Notes: a model not told the origin generated them from the letters alone. Shown: positions 11,360-22,376, counted from the first letter of the stretch. The stretch is DNA of 64,000 nt from Gnetum montanum (GCA_015680685.1 MNCI01004147.1:417035-481034); one strand, 5' to 3'. Numbers and translations: made by a program.

Positions 11360-13122
11360 CATTGAAGGCCCTCATTTCTTTTTAAATTTTTGTTTTACAC
11401 GTTTTTGTTTTACACATTTTTGTTTTACACGTTTTTGTTTTGCACATTTCTTTAATCTTTATTGTTTTTGTTTTACACCATCGTTCATTTTTTTACCATT
11501 TCTTTGTGTGATTACTTTATTTTATTTTTTTTGTCACCCAATAAGTGTTCATGATGGTGGCATGAATAATACCATATTGATTGCTAATGTTTGGATTTTA
11601 CCTTTGAAGTATGATGTTGATATTAAGGTATGGTTCTTTTGATTAAACAAGCAATGAGTCCACGTTGTTCATACATCCACAAAATCCTATGGTCTCCCTT
11701 GGCTTGGAACTATACAATCCCTTTTTTCTAATAAAACTATTAAAAAATTGGTGGCTGGGTATTTCTCAAACTAAGGAAAGACTCAAAAGATGAAAAGGGT
11801 GTGACCTTAAAGGGATTCAATGCATTTGTGTTAGCTATTCTCTTGAGTGCTTGGATGCTTTTTCCTTGAGCTTTCCGCCATTCTGACCATTCATCAAAAC
11901 ACCGGAAGTTGAGTACATAAAAATAAGTCTTTGCATGGTGTGGTTCTCACGCAAAAAAACACAAAAAAAAAATAGTGAGAATTTAAAGCACACCCCTTAG
12001 CCACAATAATGAACTTGGGCTACATGCACTAGTTATGGCACTGGAAAGACATGTTACCCATGCCTGAAGGTTCCCTCTAACTAAGGCCCTTTCTCGCTTC
12101 CTGATTCTCCATCTCGCTCTCCTTGAAATGGTGGTGACTCTTTGTAAAGGCATTCTTGTTGCTTTAAGAGGATAGGTTGGTCAAATGTGTTGATGCGAGG
12201 TCATTGAATGTGGCTTATTGAGCCTAGATTTGGAATGAGTTCTACTTGGTCACATTAACCATAAAACACACATAAGGGACTTTACACAACCTTGTTCTTG
12301 GGTTTTCATTCCATTCTCTCCTCTCCACCTTTCTTTTCCATTTTTCACCTCATTGCTGATTTTATCATTAGTCTGTATCTTGATTAATGCATTGTTTTTC
12401 CTTGGTAATTTCTTATGGGTAAGTTATTAACTCTTGCTTCCAAATGACATTCCTAGAGCCTACAAACTCTTTGGTTTGTGGGTCTGTCAAGGCATCAAGG
12501 GCATGAGCCTGCTCTAGGGAGGACCCACTGGCATTCCTTTTTGGTGCATTTGTTAACTCTTAGTCATGGAGGCCTTAGCACAATTTTCTCAATCATTTGC
12601 ACCAGTGTTAAATCTCTAGAATCAGTATCTGCCACAACCGCAACTCAGCCAATGCACTTTACATTGAGGCAAGGTATCAACTACATTGTGATTTATCTAC
12701 CCTTGCTCATTTGTGACTGTGTTGTGTGTGCAGATGGCGATCATACAACAATGGACTAGGCCTAGAGGAAACACTCAGGATGGATCGAAATTGGAGCGTT
12801 TATGAAAGAAGCAAGATTGGTAACGTGGCTATGAATAAACAATGGAAGGTGCAATCTTGGCATTGGGAGTAACACATCTTATTCTTTTCTCTCTCTCCTT
12901 CTCTTCCAACTGCCAAATAAGGCTGGATGTCATTATGTACAGCATTCAATTTTGTGGTCATGAACACTAATGTTGTCATGTATTGTATTGTTGATCCATT
13001 CACTGGGCATGTTGAGTCTGTCACCCTGTTCCACCGTCAATGGTCATTCAATCAATAATCCCATACCTTCCCAGTATTTTGTAAGGAACTCGAGGACGAG
13101 TTTTCATTCAGTCATGGGGGTA
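11360..13122 (+). other. 3' non-coding region of P
   Basis: About 1.76 kb between integrase and the 3' LTR without a convincing ORF. It contains a ~15-bp tandem repeat (11388-11446, unit GTTTTTGTTTTACAC), and blocks that recur in A and B: the GGTGTGACCT...AAGGGGATT block (11805), CTTTGCATGGTGTGGTT (11928), AAAGACATGTTACCCATGCC (12043), GGGAGGACCCACT(G/T)GC (12516) and the terminal GAGGACGAGTTTTCATTCAG then GGGGG (13093-13120), which includes a short polypurine tract for plus-strand priming. Confidence 0.75.
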
Positions 13123-13929
13123 TGATGAACCACGATCTTGTGTCTGCGATATCACGTCAACCATGCAATATCGAATACCCGATATTGTGACCCATCTCCT
13201 TGCCTATAAATAAGAGGCGACGCCCTTGGTTTCCACATTAGAAAGTTAGTCCCTTAGCCAAACTCTTGTCATTTCTTCTCCCCAAAGTTAGAATTATTTC
13301 TGTGTGCCGGCTGTAAGAGTCATAGAGTGAGCGAATCTTTATTCAATGATTATGTACCTGAGCACACTTTGTGTACGGTAATAAAGATGAACTTTATGAT
13401 AAACCTTGAAGCATACAGAATAGATTAATTAGCGTTAATTATTATTTAATGTTTTCCTAGTTGATTAATGATTTCTCTCACCCTACAACTCTATTAGTTA
13501 AATACACTCATTATGACTACCTCGAGCATGCGTGTAGCGCTTGGTAACCCAATGACGATTAGCGTTTGGTAATCCCAGCAGCGTTGCACTGGTTCAAGAT
13601 GTGTATGGCAAGTGGGAATGGATACTGGTGTTAGGAGTAATTAGAACTTAGTTAATGAGTAGTTAAATTAGATTAGTTACTTCATTATCTCTCTCCCCCT
13701 CCTTACTAGCACAGGATATAAAACACATCAAAGCCATAAAAATCATATCCCTCAAGCTTACTTAACTATACAACCGTGACATACAAGTAAGTTTGGGAAG
13801 ACAACAATTAACCAATCCATTATTGTTCCACAAAGGCACATAGGCACTTAGTCCTTGGAATTCAACCAGATCATGTGTGAAACACTCGTATTCATATGGT
13901 TGAGCATAGGGGTACCTCGCCGCTCATCA
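13123..13929 (+). repeat. 3' LTR of P
   Basis: TGATGAACCACG start and CTCATCA end; 807 bp, one base longer than the 5' copy. Contains a degenerate GATATC-rich stretch (13145-13190) and TATA box CCTATAAATAAG (about 13203). Preceded by the GGGGG tract. Confidence 0.93.
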
Positions 13930-14153
13930 TCATGCGAAACTGTTGAGGGATTGGCGGATCAACGTCATGTGTATTATGCCACCAATTGTTTCCTATTTTA
14001 GACCTAGGTGGTGAAGCGCTTTCATACAAAGAAGGAGACATACTTGTCTATTCAGTGTGCAATGTATTGTTTTTTTTTCTCAACCAACCCTAAGGGTTCA
14101 TTCCAACGATGTGAATGATTTCCTAAGTTCTAATTAGTGCACAAACAACTAAG
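13930..14153 (-). other. M1 leader, first half
   Basis: Reverse complement of the P leader (compare 5085-5230). It stops at the right end of P and resumes at 4177. No coding potential. Confidence 0.75.
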
Positions 14154-14171
14154 TCCTCAGCAACGATACCA
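14154..14171 (-). other. Primer-binding site of M1
   Basis: Minus strand TGGTATCGTTGCTGAGGA, one base from the LTR. Closest here to the tRNA-Asp type seen in the other elements. Confidence 0.7.
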
Positions 14172-14172
14172 A

Positions 14173-14979
14173 TGATGAGCGACGAGGTACCCCTACACTC
14201 AACCATACAAATACGAGTGTTTCATGCACGATCTGGTCAAATTCCAAGAACTAAGTGCTTATGCGCCTCTGTGGAACAAGGATGGGTTGGTTAATCATTG
14301 TCTTCCCAAACTTACTTGTATGTCACGACTGTATGGTTAAGTAAGCTTGAGGCATATGATTTTTATATCTTTTATATTTTTATGTCCTATGCTAATAAGG
14401 TAGGAGAGAGATAACTAAGTGACTAATTTAACTTAACTACTCATTAACTAAGTTCTAACTAATCCTAACACCAACATCCGTTCCCACTTGTCGTACACAT
14501 CTTGAACCAGTGCAACACTGCTGGGATTACCAAACACTAATCGTTACTAGGTTACCAAGCATTACACACATGCTCGAAGTGGTCGTACTAAGTGTATTTA
14601 CTTAAGAAAGTTTAGGGTGAGACAAGACATTAATTAACTAGGAAAGCATTTAATAACATCAATTAACACTAATTAATCTATTCTAGATGCTGCAAGGTTT
14701 ATCATAAAGTTTGTCTTTATTGCTGTACATAAGGTGTGCTCAAGTACACAATGCTCAAATAAAGATCCATTCACTTTATGACTTCTACTATGGGCACACA
14801 AAAATAATTCTAACTCTAGGAGGGAGAAAAGGCAAGAGTTCGACTAAGGGTCTAACTAACTATTGCAAAACCAAGTGCACCCATCTCTGATTTATAGGGA
14901 AGGAGACAGGTCCCGATATCGGGTATCCAACATCGCATGGTAGGCTCCGATATCACAGCCTCGATATCGCGGTTCATCA
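14173..14979 (-). repeat. 5' LTR of M1
   Basis: Minus strand TGATGAACCGCG (14979) to GCTCATCA (14173), 807 bp. Same subfamily as P. The GATATC-rich stretch is at 14915-14970 and the TATA box lies around 14898. Confidence 0.92.
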
Positions 14980-16366
14980 TTTGATAAGTGTCCCTACCTA
15001 TTTTCTTATTCCTTTTCCTCTTCTTATCTTAATCACTTGATCTTACTTGCTTTACCTTCTCCTCTATGATTTTCAAGTTGGTTGTAACTTTTCATCCATT
15101 AATTTCTACATCTATCTACCCTTTCTTCAATCTTAATGATATACTTTTGTACTAGAAAGCTTTAATGTAAAATCATCTTATCAACAACTACCTCTTCTTC
15201 CTGATCATAAATATGGACATCCTTCTTACAAAAAGAGTTGGGATCCTAATTATATTGATCTATGCTCTCCATTTTACACAACTCTCCTTCTTCTTTTCCC
15301 ACCTATTCAATTAGCCTTTGTATCTAATGGACTTTCAACTTTATTAATATTTTTTAGGTATGGATCCCAAGGGTCTCCCTCATTTTATTATGAAGCCCAT
15401 ATATAATGTGATGAAGCTACTCTTTTTAAAAAAATCTATGGCCTAGGCATCTATACCATAGAGAATGGTATTTTCCTAGGGGTGCATCAAGGGATTCATG
15501 GTTCTCTTACATTGACCCTTGGATTTGTCTTCTTAGATTGGACACTCTTAAATCGGTTTGATATTTATCATTAAAGAGCTCAAGCATTGTGGATTACTTG
15601 TGGAGTAAATCTAGTTCAAATGATCTATACCGTGTTTCAACTCCTTCTATTAGTGTTCAAGGAAGATATTAAGTTTTTGTCACCTACTTTTAATATTTTG
15701 CAAAGTGCAAGCATCATGGAAGGCTTGTAAATGATGTCGTGGATTAGAATCATAGTCTTTCTTAAATTCAAGAATGTTATACATATCAAGTTGTTTGATA
15801 CTAATTTTCCTATGATGCTTATTGGGTATTCTAACTACCTCCCTGATTTGTATCATGCTTCTAGTAGCTAATAAGGGTTCATCATCATTAGACATGTCAT
15901 GGTCGTAATCTCTGTTTCTATTTATCCTATTGCGATTGTTTCATCTATGCTCCATTTGATACCTTATATCTTATCTTTGATCTCTATTTCTATCTTCATC
16001 TTGACCCCTTAGTGGAGCTCTAACCTATACCCATGTTCATCTTTATTAGAATTAAACATTGAAGATGAAGAGAAAGATGGTAAATTAGAAAAATTGCCAT
16101 GGCCTATGATCCCTTGGTTCATCTCTTCTAGGTTTGTAGGAGGTCCTAGGCCTTGAGGCCCTCCTTGTTCTAGGACTTGTTATATCTCCTCTAGGGTTGT
16201 CCTTGACACTTGAGCATGGTCTTTGAATATAGTAAGGGTTGAAATGAGAATATGAAACCCTTACTTGCAGTGGTTTATTCTAATTCTCTTCAATATAATT
16301 CATGTCATTACTCCCATTAGCATTCTCATTGTGTGATGGATTATTGGCCATATGTGAAGAAGACAT
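14980..16366 (-). pseudogene. M2 gag remnant
   Basis: Starts at ATG 16366 (MSSSHMANNPS), as in element A (MSSSHRRNG at 38841). The core at 15895-15680 (MSNDDEPLLATRSMIQ ... HHLQAFHDACTLQNI) matches A at 39291 and B at 46870. Many stops. The sequence is cut at 14980 by the M1 LTR, within the coiled Glu/Lys-rich part before the zinc knuckle. Confidence 0.8.
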
Positions 16367-16500
16367 GTTTTTAGTTAACAATGTTTGTGTGACTTCAAAT
16401 ATTAATTTTTCCTAAAAGATAAATTGTTAATGCTTTTATAGTGATCATTTACAATATAACTAATCTAGATCACTTGGACCATCCCCTACAATGACACTAA

Positions 16501-17319
16501 TGATGAGGAGCAAGTATCCCCTATACCCAACCATATGAATCATAAGTGTTCATGTGCAATCCAATTGAATTCCTTTGATAAAACTAGTGTGGTATCTAGA
16601 TTGTTAAGTCACTATCTTCTCACTTAGACTAATGGTAACTTTATGACATATGATTTAGTCCAAAGTAAGGCATATGATTATTAATGTTGTGCACCTATGG
16701 CTAAGCTAACTAATAATAAGAAGATAAATCTTAGATTATTTTAAGGGTGATGAGTGTTATTTCATAGCTTGTTGTACACATCCTAAACTCATGTACCCAC
16801 TACTCAGATTACCAAGTTTTATGCTACTGGACAAACCAAGCAATAATGTTGTTGGAATTAACAAGCGAATATGTGTTTACGCTCAAAACTGATCACTCTC
16901 ATTCTGCCAATTGATTAATGTTCATAAAAATGTAAATATTAACTAAGTACATGGTAAGTAAATTACATTGAAAGTAAATCTATTCTAAATCAAAGTGTTA
17001 CATTGAATATGAAACAACCTCGATCTTATTGTTATTCATGGAATGTATTCAGGTACAGTGCCACTTGAATAAGATGTTGTAGAATTAATTCATATCCACA
17101 TTGTGGGTACTCACTAATTATTTGCTACAATTATGAAATAAAACCACAAGAGTTTGATGCCAAATATGCTTTAGATGTTTGCATATTTATAGGAAAATAA
17201 AGCCACTGCATCGACGCATATGTATTAATGCATTTAGCTACATTGACGAGGGTGCATTGTGATGTAGCATCTGCAATATCATAACCAACTCATATACTTG
17301 ACAAAACAATGCTTCATCA
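16501..17319 (-). repeat. 5' LTR of M2
   Basis: Minus strand TGATGAAGC (17319) to CTCATCA (16501), 819 bp. Its U3 (17200-17300) lacks the GATATC cluster and instead has CATTGACG/TGCGTCGATGCA-type motifs, like LTR D at 55809. A primer-binding site follows at 16499. Confidence 0.85.
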
Positions 17320-18490
17320 TGCAACAATCTTTTTTAATAGGCTCATTATCTAATCTTTTTTTCATATGTGAAACTTACTAAGACATCATTATTGTAGCTT
17401 ATTTAAAATAGAAGTCTTCCTCTAATATCTACACTATGTAGTTTATCTTTTCTTATAACATTCAACATCCATTATGCAATCACATTTCTATCATACTAAT
17501 TTATTATTCATGCCTCTTTTAAAACTAAAATTAAAATTGGATTTTTTACTTACATCCGTCAAGATCCCATGGATCTATTTGACCAATTTTAGAATTCCTT
17601 TTATGGAATTTTTTAAAAAAATTATAACTCAATGCTACTCACTAGAATTGAATTTATGATCTAAGGTTACTAAGTCATGACTCTTCCCACTACATTAACA
17701 CTTCATTATATTGCTAACATTTAACACCATGTGAGAGAGCAAGTTTGATTTTTTTTTATAAATTTTTTTAGTTTTATTAGAATTATTTTATCACATAAAA
17801 CATTACTAACCTAACTCCATTTTGACCATCATGCCTTAATCCAATTTCTTATATCTTTATTAGTTTCATCATCTAATTGGAACATTGGTTTTAGATACCT
17901 ATATTTACACTTGTTTATGCTTTTATTGAAATTACATTTCATGTATTCTATTTTAATTCCACTAATATTAAGCTATTTTATTCTAGAGCATATCTCCACT
18001 TTTTCATTTTAGAAGTATTAATTTCTAGAGTTGTATCCACAAATACAGTATCATTCGAAATTAGATGTTCAAACCTTGCACGTAATAATTCATTCAAGGA
18101 TTGGTAATGGATCATAGAATAAATAAATTCTATTATTGGATTAAGGTTAATTGCTTCATTATTTTTCTTATTTTCTTAATATATGATTTTTCAATGTACT
18201 TAATTATTAAGAGAAGCAAGGAGATGGGGTGTGTTAGACCCCAAAAAAGTGGACTTTATCACGAAAAGTAAATAATTATTGTCATAGCACTGGCTGAGGA
18301 TATGAACTTTTTCACATGAATTTTTATGAGAATGTGTATTAGTTTTTTTTTCAATGAGAAAAATAATTCTTAGTAAATCAATTCCATGTTTTCATTAATT
18401 TGAAAAAGAAAATGATTCTCTCAACCAAATTAATTTTACACACACACATTAATATATATATATATATAGAGCAAAAATAATCCTAACATA
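17320..18490. other. AT-rich intergenic DNA
   Basis: No gene seen. Only short open frames that match nothing else here. An (AT)n microsatellite at about 18452-18468. A GTGTTAGACCCCAAAAAAGTGG motif at 18230 resembles TTAGACCCCAAAAAAA at 36550, so part is probably decayed repeat. Confidence 0.5.
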
Positions 18491-18499
18491 AATCCTAAT

Positions 18500-18654
18500 T
18501 AACAATGAGGTGTTAGCCTAGTGGTATGATCTTGGCTTGGTACACCAAGTCACAGGTTCAATTCTACTAGGCAACACTTATAGTTGTAAACTTCTATAAA
18601 TCTTGGGGTGTACCTATGTTTCAATTATTTTAGGTTTTAGCATCCTATAGCACT
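18500..18654 (+). mobile_element. tRNA-derived SINE, copy 1
   Basis: Carries an A box (TTAGCCTAGTGGTA, 18513-18526) and a B box (AGGTTCAATTCT, 18554-18565) at tRNA-like spacing, then a tRNA-unrelated 3' body ending in TCTTGGGGTGTACCTATG...TTTTAGG. Flanked by AATCCTAAT at 18491-18499 and 18655-18663, a likely target duplication. Related copies at 36795-36945 and 44932-45078. Transcription would be by RNA polymerase III. Confidence 0.72.
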
Positions 18655-18820
18655 AATCCTAATGACATTGTCCCCATCACGCATGGAGCAATCCCCCTCT
18701 TGCCTCTTCTTTTGTCCTGTCTACTAATGCTTAACCATTACTAACAACTCATGTGCTTAAGCAAACACGCCATTAATCATAATTGTGACTATGCAAATGA
18801 TCGCATCTCCAAATGACGAT

Positions 18821-19130
18821 GCATCAACACCCATCATAAGCAATTTTGGGTATTTGATAATTTTGCTAACCCTTTTGACTCGTATCACCTTACTTAGACT
18901 TACCTTCCATAATAGCTAACCAAGCATTGCCCTTTGCCTTGATGATGCTCTTAACTATAACAAAAAACAAGAGTTGCATCAACACCCATCATAAGCAATT
19001 TTGGGTATTTGATAATTTTGCTAACCCTTTTGACTCGTATCACCTTACTTAGACTTACCTTCCATAATAGCTAACCAAGCATTGCCCTTTGCCTTGATGA
19101 TGCTCTTAACTATAACAAAAAACAAGAGTT
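18821..19130 (+). repeat. Exact 155-bp tandem duplication
   Basis: Copy 1 18821-18975 and copy 2 18976-19130 are identical by eye, both running from GCATCAACACCCATCATAAG to AACAAGAGTT. No gene recognised inside. In surroundings full of old, diverged repeats, perfect identity implies a recent event or an assembly artefact. Confidence 0.9.
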
Positions 19131-19506
19131 GCAACTGACAAACCCATGGTAGAAGAACATGTTCAACTAGGCAATGTTTAACTAAGCATCCATTTCCTTT
19201 ACTTTTGATAATGATTATAGATTGACTATAGCCTAATTTTCACACTTGCTCCTCCCTACAACATCTTCAACAGGTTGCTACCTATGGTTGCATACACATC
19301 ATCATTGCATGAATCCTAATTAATAAGCTCTTTGTTGGATCCTACCACATTGGTAGCCTTTTAGTGTATATGGCTCATGTCTCGATTGTTAAGCCAAGAC
19401 ATCTATGTTCATTTTTATAATGTTATGTATATGTCATACATAGCTTCTTGAGTTTTCTCTTGAAAAAATACAAATCCTAAGGCATAATATTTAGGTATGT
19501 CCTGGT

Positions 19507-19754
19507 CTACAAAGGCAACATTGTGGAAGATGTAAGGATTTCATGTGGCATTATTGCTTCCATGTTCAAAAGTAAATAGTGATTTTGCCTTAGCAAATTT
19601 TGAAATAGTAAATGTCATATATTGTAAAAAGTGATGCTACACATGATGTAGGAGACAGAATAACGGCACACAAATTATGATCATGAATAATACTCGCTAA
19701 ATCTAATTCACACCTTAAAAAATCCAAAAATGAAATCTAGCAAAACCACACCAT
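19507..19754 (+). repeat. Distal copy of the SRO upstream segment
   Basis: Aligns with 21806-22040 from CTACAAAGGCAACATTGTGGAAGA to CAAAACCACACCAT. Most CpG positions kept in the right copy appear here as TG or CA (GACGTAAGGATTGCG versus GATGTAAGGATTTCA). The LINE fragment lies between the two copies. Confidence 0.82.
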
Positions 19755-19789
19755 ACAAGCCAAGTTGCTAATAATGTTAATGCTTAAGT

Positions 19790-21770
19790 TGCTCCTAATT
19801 TTGGATTAAGTTCCTCCTTTTCTCTTCAATGGTCAATTCATCAAGGTTGTCCTCTAGCTCCATGTTCATAAAGATTTTCTTTCAGATAATCTACATTATG
19901 ACCTACAAAGGAATTTCAATTGATGAACAAGGTATGCAATTGCTTAACATGCACTTTGTAGATGATTCTTTTTTTATGATCAACAATTCTCTACAACATA
20001 GCAATACTTGTTTTGCTAGAATGAAGGATTACTACATGTTAGTTGGCATTGGGATCATTTGGCAAAAATCTTCTTTTTATTATAATGGAAATATTACTTT
20101 CAAGCCTTGGAAAATCTTGAAAAGGGATTCTATTTTAAACATTTTAGGAATACCTTTGTCTTTTGAGCCTAATCTTACTATTTTGTGGAATTTTGTGATT
20201 GATAAAATTGGAGAGAAGCTTAATAAATGGAAAGAAAAAACTTTCACCCTTACTAGCAAAGTTTTAGTTATTAAGCAAATGCTTCAATCAACTCATGGTT
20301 ATTACTCTAGTTGTTGGGCTCCTTCTAAAACTTACAATTGATCATATTATCCATTGGTTTCTTTAGTCTACTAAGCAACGTAGAAAAAGTTTTTCTATAG
20401 TTGCTTGGGATATTTGCACTAGTAGCAAGAAAGATGGAAGACTTGACCTCATTAATTATTACAACCAAGATATTTGTTTTGTAGTAAAATGGATTACAAA
20501 GTGCATTAATGGAAATGATGTTTGGATGCTCCTTTTAAGAAATAAAGTTACACAAAGGAAAACATAAGAATGATAATAGTTGGTCTTCTATTAACTTTAT
20601 TCATTGTCTTCTTTTTCCTTAGGCCATTTCTGTTTCTTGGGCTACTAATGCATTTAGATTATGTATCACTTGGAGCAGATTTGGTATCACTACAATTTCT
20701 TGTCTGCTTTGCATGATAGATGAAGTACTTGGAATAAAGCTTCTTGCGTATATGGATTAATAGAAAGAGGGAAAATAATTTTGAAAAATTAAATTCTAAT
20801 CTTGATATGTTATTTAAAGTTGACAACAATTTGCTTTAGGATTTTCTAGATATTTTTTGGACAAATGGCAAGCATGTTTTTACTTTTAATTTGAAAGTTG
20901 CTTATGAGATCATTACAAAAAATGATTTTATTTATAACAAATTCAATAAGGCTTGGAAAATGCAATCATCATCACACTTTTAGATGAGGAAAATAAAAAA
21001 TATTTGGAGAGCTCCTACATTTCCTAAAATTCATATTTTTTATTTTGTCTTCTTCATCAAGGTCTTCTTATTGGCACTTGTATTAAACATATGGAAAATG
21101 TTTCTCCTTAATGTCCTCTTTGTAAAAGTGAAAACTCATTTTCTCATGTTTTTTTTTTTTTTTTGAGTGTCCTATTGCTCAACATGCTTGGAAATGGACA
21201 TCCAAAATTTGTAACAACTTTCAACCAAGCATAAATGAAGTCATTCTTGGTGATCAACTTGCTTTGTCTACTTCATTTCTTTGCATTTGGAATTCTCTTT
21301 GACCACCTGTTCTTTACTCTATTTGGAAGCTTTAATATGTAGTTATTTTCCAATAGCAAGAGCATAACTATGACCTCTATTTAGTTGTCAAATACTATTT
21401 GGAAGCTTTAGTATGCAATTATTTTCTAAATGTTTTGGAGGCTCAAAGATGGAAAGGTTTCAAATTTTGTTGCTATTCATGCATTATCCCTAATTGATGC
21501 ATTCTTTATTCTTTAAAGAGAGTTTTCTCCTTCTCTTTACAAGAAACCCTTTAATAAGGAATGAAAACCCATGAGGGTGTGCTTCTAAATATGGGCAAAG
21601 CTTGATCTTATTGCTACTTTAAAAGAGAAGTTTTACAAGAATAATTGTAAAGATGAAAACTTCAAAAAAAATTTCAAGATTAATTGTAAAGATGAAAACC
21701 TTACCTTGAAAAGCATCGTTAAGGCTTTTTTTTAGACTCTCTGTAGGATGATCTAAGATCTAATGTACTC
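19790..21770 (+). mobile_element. Non-LTR (LINE, L1-like) retrotransposon fragment
   Basis: The 3' part of a LINE ORF2. RT palm at 19829-20341: MHFVDDSFFMI holds the catalytic Asp-Asp, then LGIPLSFEPN and KIGEKLNKWKEKTFTLTSK, a typical plant LINE RT C-terminal segment. Further frames to about 20980 are broken. At 20984-21180 an IWRAPTFPKIHIF stretch and a CPLCK-like pair with a downstream CP match the zf-RVT domain. 5' part (endonuclease) absent. Stops and frameshifts make it dead. A T-rich stretch (21150-21165) lies inside. The exact ends are unclear. Confidence 0.8.
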
Positions 21771-21805
21771 GAATTTTTTCCATATTATTATTCATCACCT
21801 CACCC

Positions 21806-22040
21806 CTACAAAGGCAACATTGTGGAAGACGTAAGGATTGCGTTTGGCATCGTTGCTTCGACGTGTTCGATGTTCAAAAGTAAACCTTGAAAGAGTGAAC
21901 AGCATATGCTGTAAAAAGCAGTGCTACACGTGACGTGGGAGACACGACAGCGACACACAAATCATGATCATGAATAATCCTCGCCAAAGCGAATTCACAG
22001 CTTAAAAAACCGAAAAAAAAATCCAGCAAAACCACACCAT
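21806..22040 (+). repeat. Gene-proximal copy of the duplicated upstream segment
   Basis: Right copy of the pair with 19507-19754. It retains CpGs (GACGTAAGG, GACGTGTTCGATG, CACGTGACGTGGG), including a CACGTGACGTG stretch (about 21927-21937) that combines G-box (CACGTG) and ACGT cores, bound by bZIP/bHLH factors in plants. It may be part of the distal promoter of the SRO gene 0.8 kb downstream. Confidence 0.75.
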
Positions 22041-22196
22041 TCAGAGCAGCAACGATTCGTGTGGAAAAAGACGCAAAAGTGATAAGAGAAGAAATTCCGG
22101 GGCCTTGGCATATTGAAAGAAAATTCAGATTGAACAAAACAAAATACCCTAGCCCTTTGAATCCGATTCAGAGAGAGAAGCAGCTGCTGCTTTTGA

Positions 22197-22376
22197 ATGA
22201 AGAGGCATCAAGATGCTGCCCCAAAAAACATACAAGATCAGGAACAACAACAGCAACAGCAGCAACATGAATATTTGATCAATTATGAAGATTCTGATTC
22301 CCACACATGCACAGCCGAGAAACCATTAACTTTATTTGGCCCCTCCTTTTTGCAGAGGTCTATGCCGTGTCCGTGA
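22197..22376 (+). CDS. Possible small ORF with Gln run, unrecognised
   Basis: ATG at 22197 opens 59 codons: basic start (MKRHQDAAP), a run of seven Gln, an acidic NYEDSDS segment, then EKPLTLFGPSFLQR and a stop at 22374-22376. Not recognised. It lies upstream of the SRO TATA box, so it could be an upstream transcript, a fragment of a lost gene, or chance. The Gln run comes from a CAA/CAG microsatellite (22240-22268). Confidence 0.2.
   Translation: MKRHQDAAPKNIQDQEQQQQQQQHEYLINYEDSDSHTCTAEKPLTLFGPSFLQRSMPCP

Larger units (their letters stand above)
4178..13929 (+). mobile_element. P: near full-length Ty3/gypsy (Athila/Tat-like) element nested in M1
   Basis: 9,752 bp: 5' LTR 4178-4983, primer-binding site 4985-5002, leader, gag, protease, RT, RNase H, integrase, a 1.8-kb 3' non-coding region, a short G-run, and 3' LTR 13123-13929. 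Order PR-RT-RH-INT is that of Ty3/gypsy. The primer-binding site, the FMDDF form of the RT active site and the GAGGACGAGTT...GGGGG 3' end point to the Athila/Tat group (recognition from memory, not a phylogeny). No env-like ORF is evident. Many in-frame stops show it is dead. In a stretch of ~215 nt compared by eye, the two LTRs differ at about one position in ten, mostly transitions. No clean target duplication is visible (flanks CCACT and TCATG). Confidence 0.92.
1..14979 (-). mobile_element. M1: minus-strand Ty3/gypsy element, interrupted by P; runs off the left edge
   Basis: Reading the minus strand from the right, it has a 5' LTR (14973 region to 14173), a primer-binding site, a leader, then gag, protease, part of RT and RNase H up to base 1, where the window cuts it between RNase H and integrase. 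The leader is split: its first part is at 13930-14153 and it resumes at 4177 downwards. The plus-strand element P (4178-13929) fills the gap. P's own leader (about 5085-5260) reads as the reverse complement of these two halves, which shows that they once joined. All reading frames carry stops. The RT core is missing. The other LTR lies outside the window. Confidence 0.88.
14980..17319 (-). mobile_element. M2: outermost minus-strand gypsy element, 5' part
   Basis: Minus strand order: LTR 17319-16501, primer-binding site 16499-16482, leader, gag from 16366 down to 14980, where the M1 LTR interrupts it. The remainder must lie left of the window. Its LTR and gag belong to the A/B/D branch and not to the P/M1 branch. 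Confidence 0.82.

Noticed and set aside
12478-12759. env-like ORF in the 3' region of P
   Set aside because: Only 93 codons, no signal or membrane pattern typical of envelope proteins, and not open in A or B at the same place.
4173-13934. Target duplication for P
   Set aside because: The 5-bp flanks (CCACT and TCATG) do not match, so no duplication is claimed although insertion is proven by the split leader.
18500-18600. tRNA gene suggested by A and B boxes (also at 44932 and 36795)
   Set aside because: No acceptor or anticodon stem pairing is evident, and the conserved sequence continues well past the B box, so a SINE fits better.
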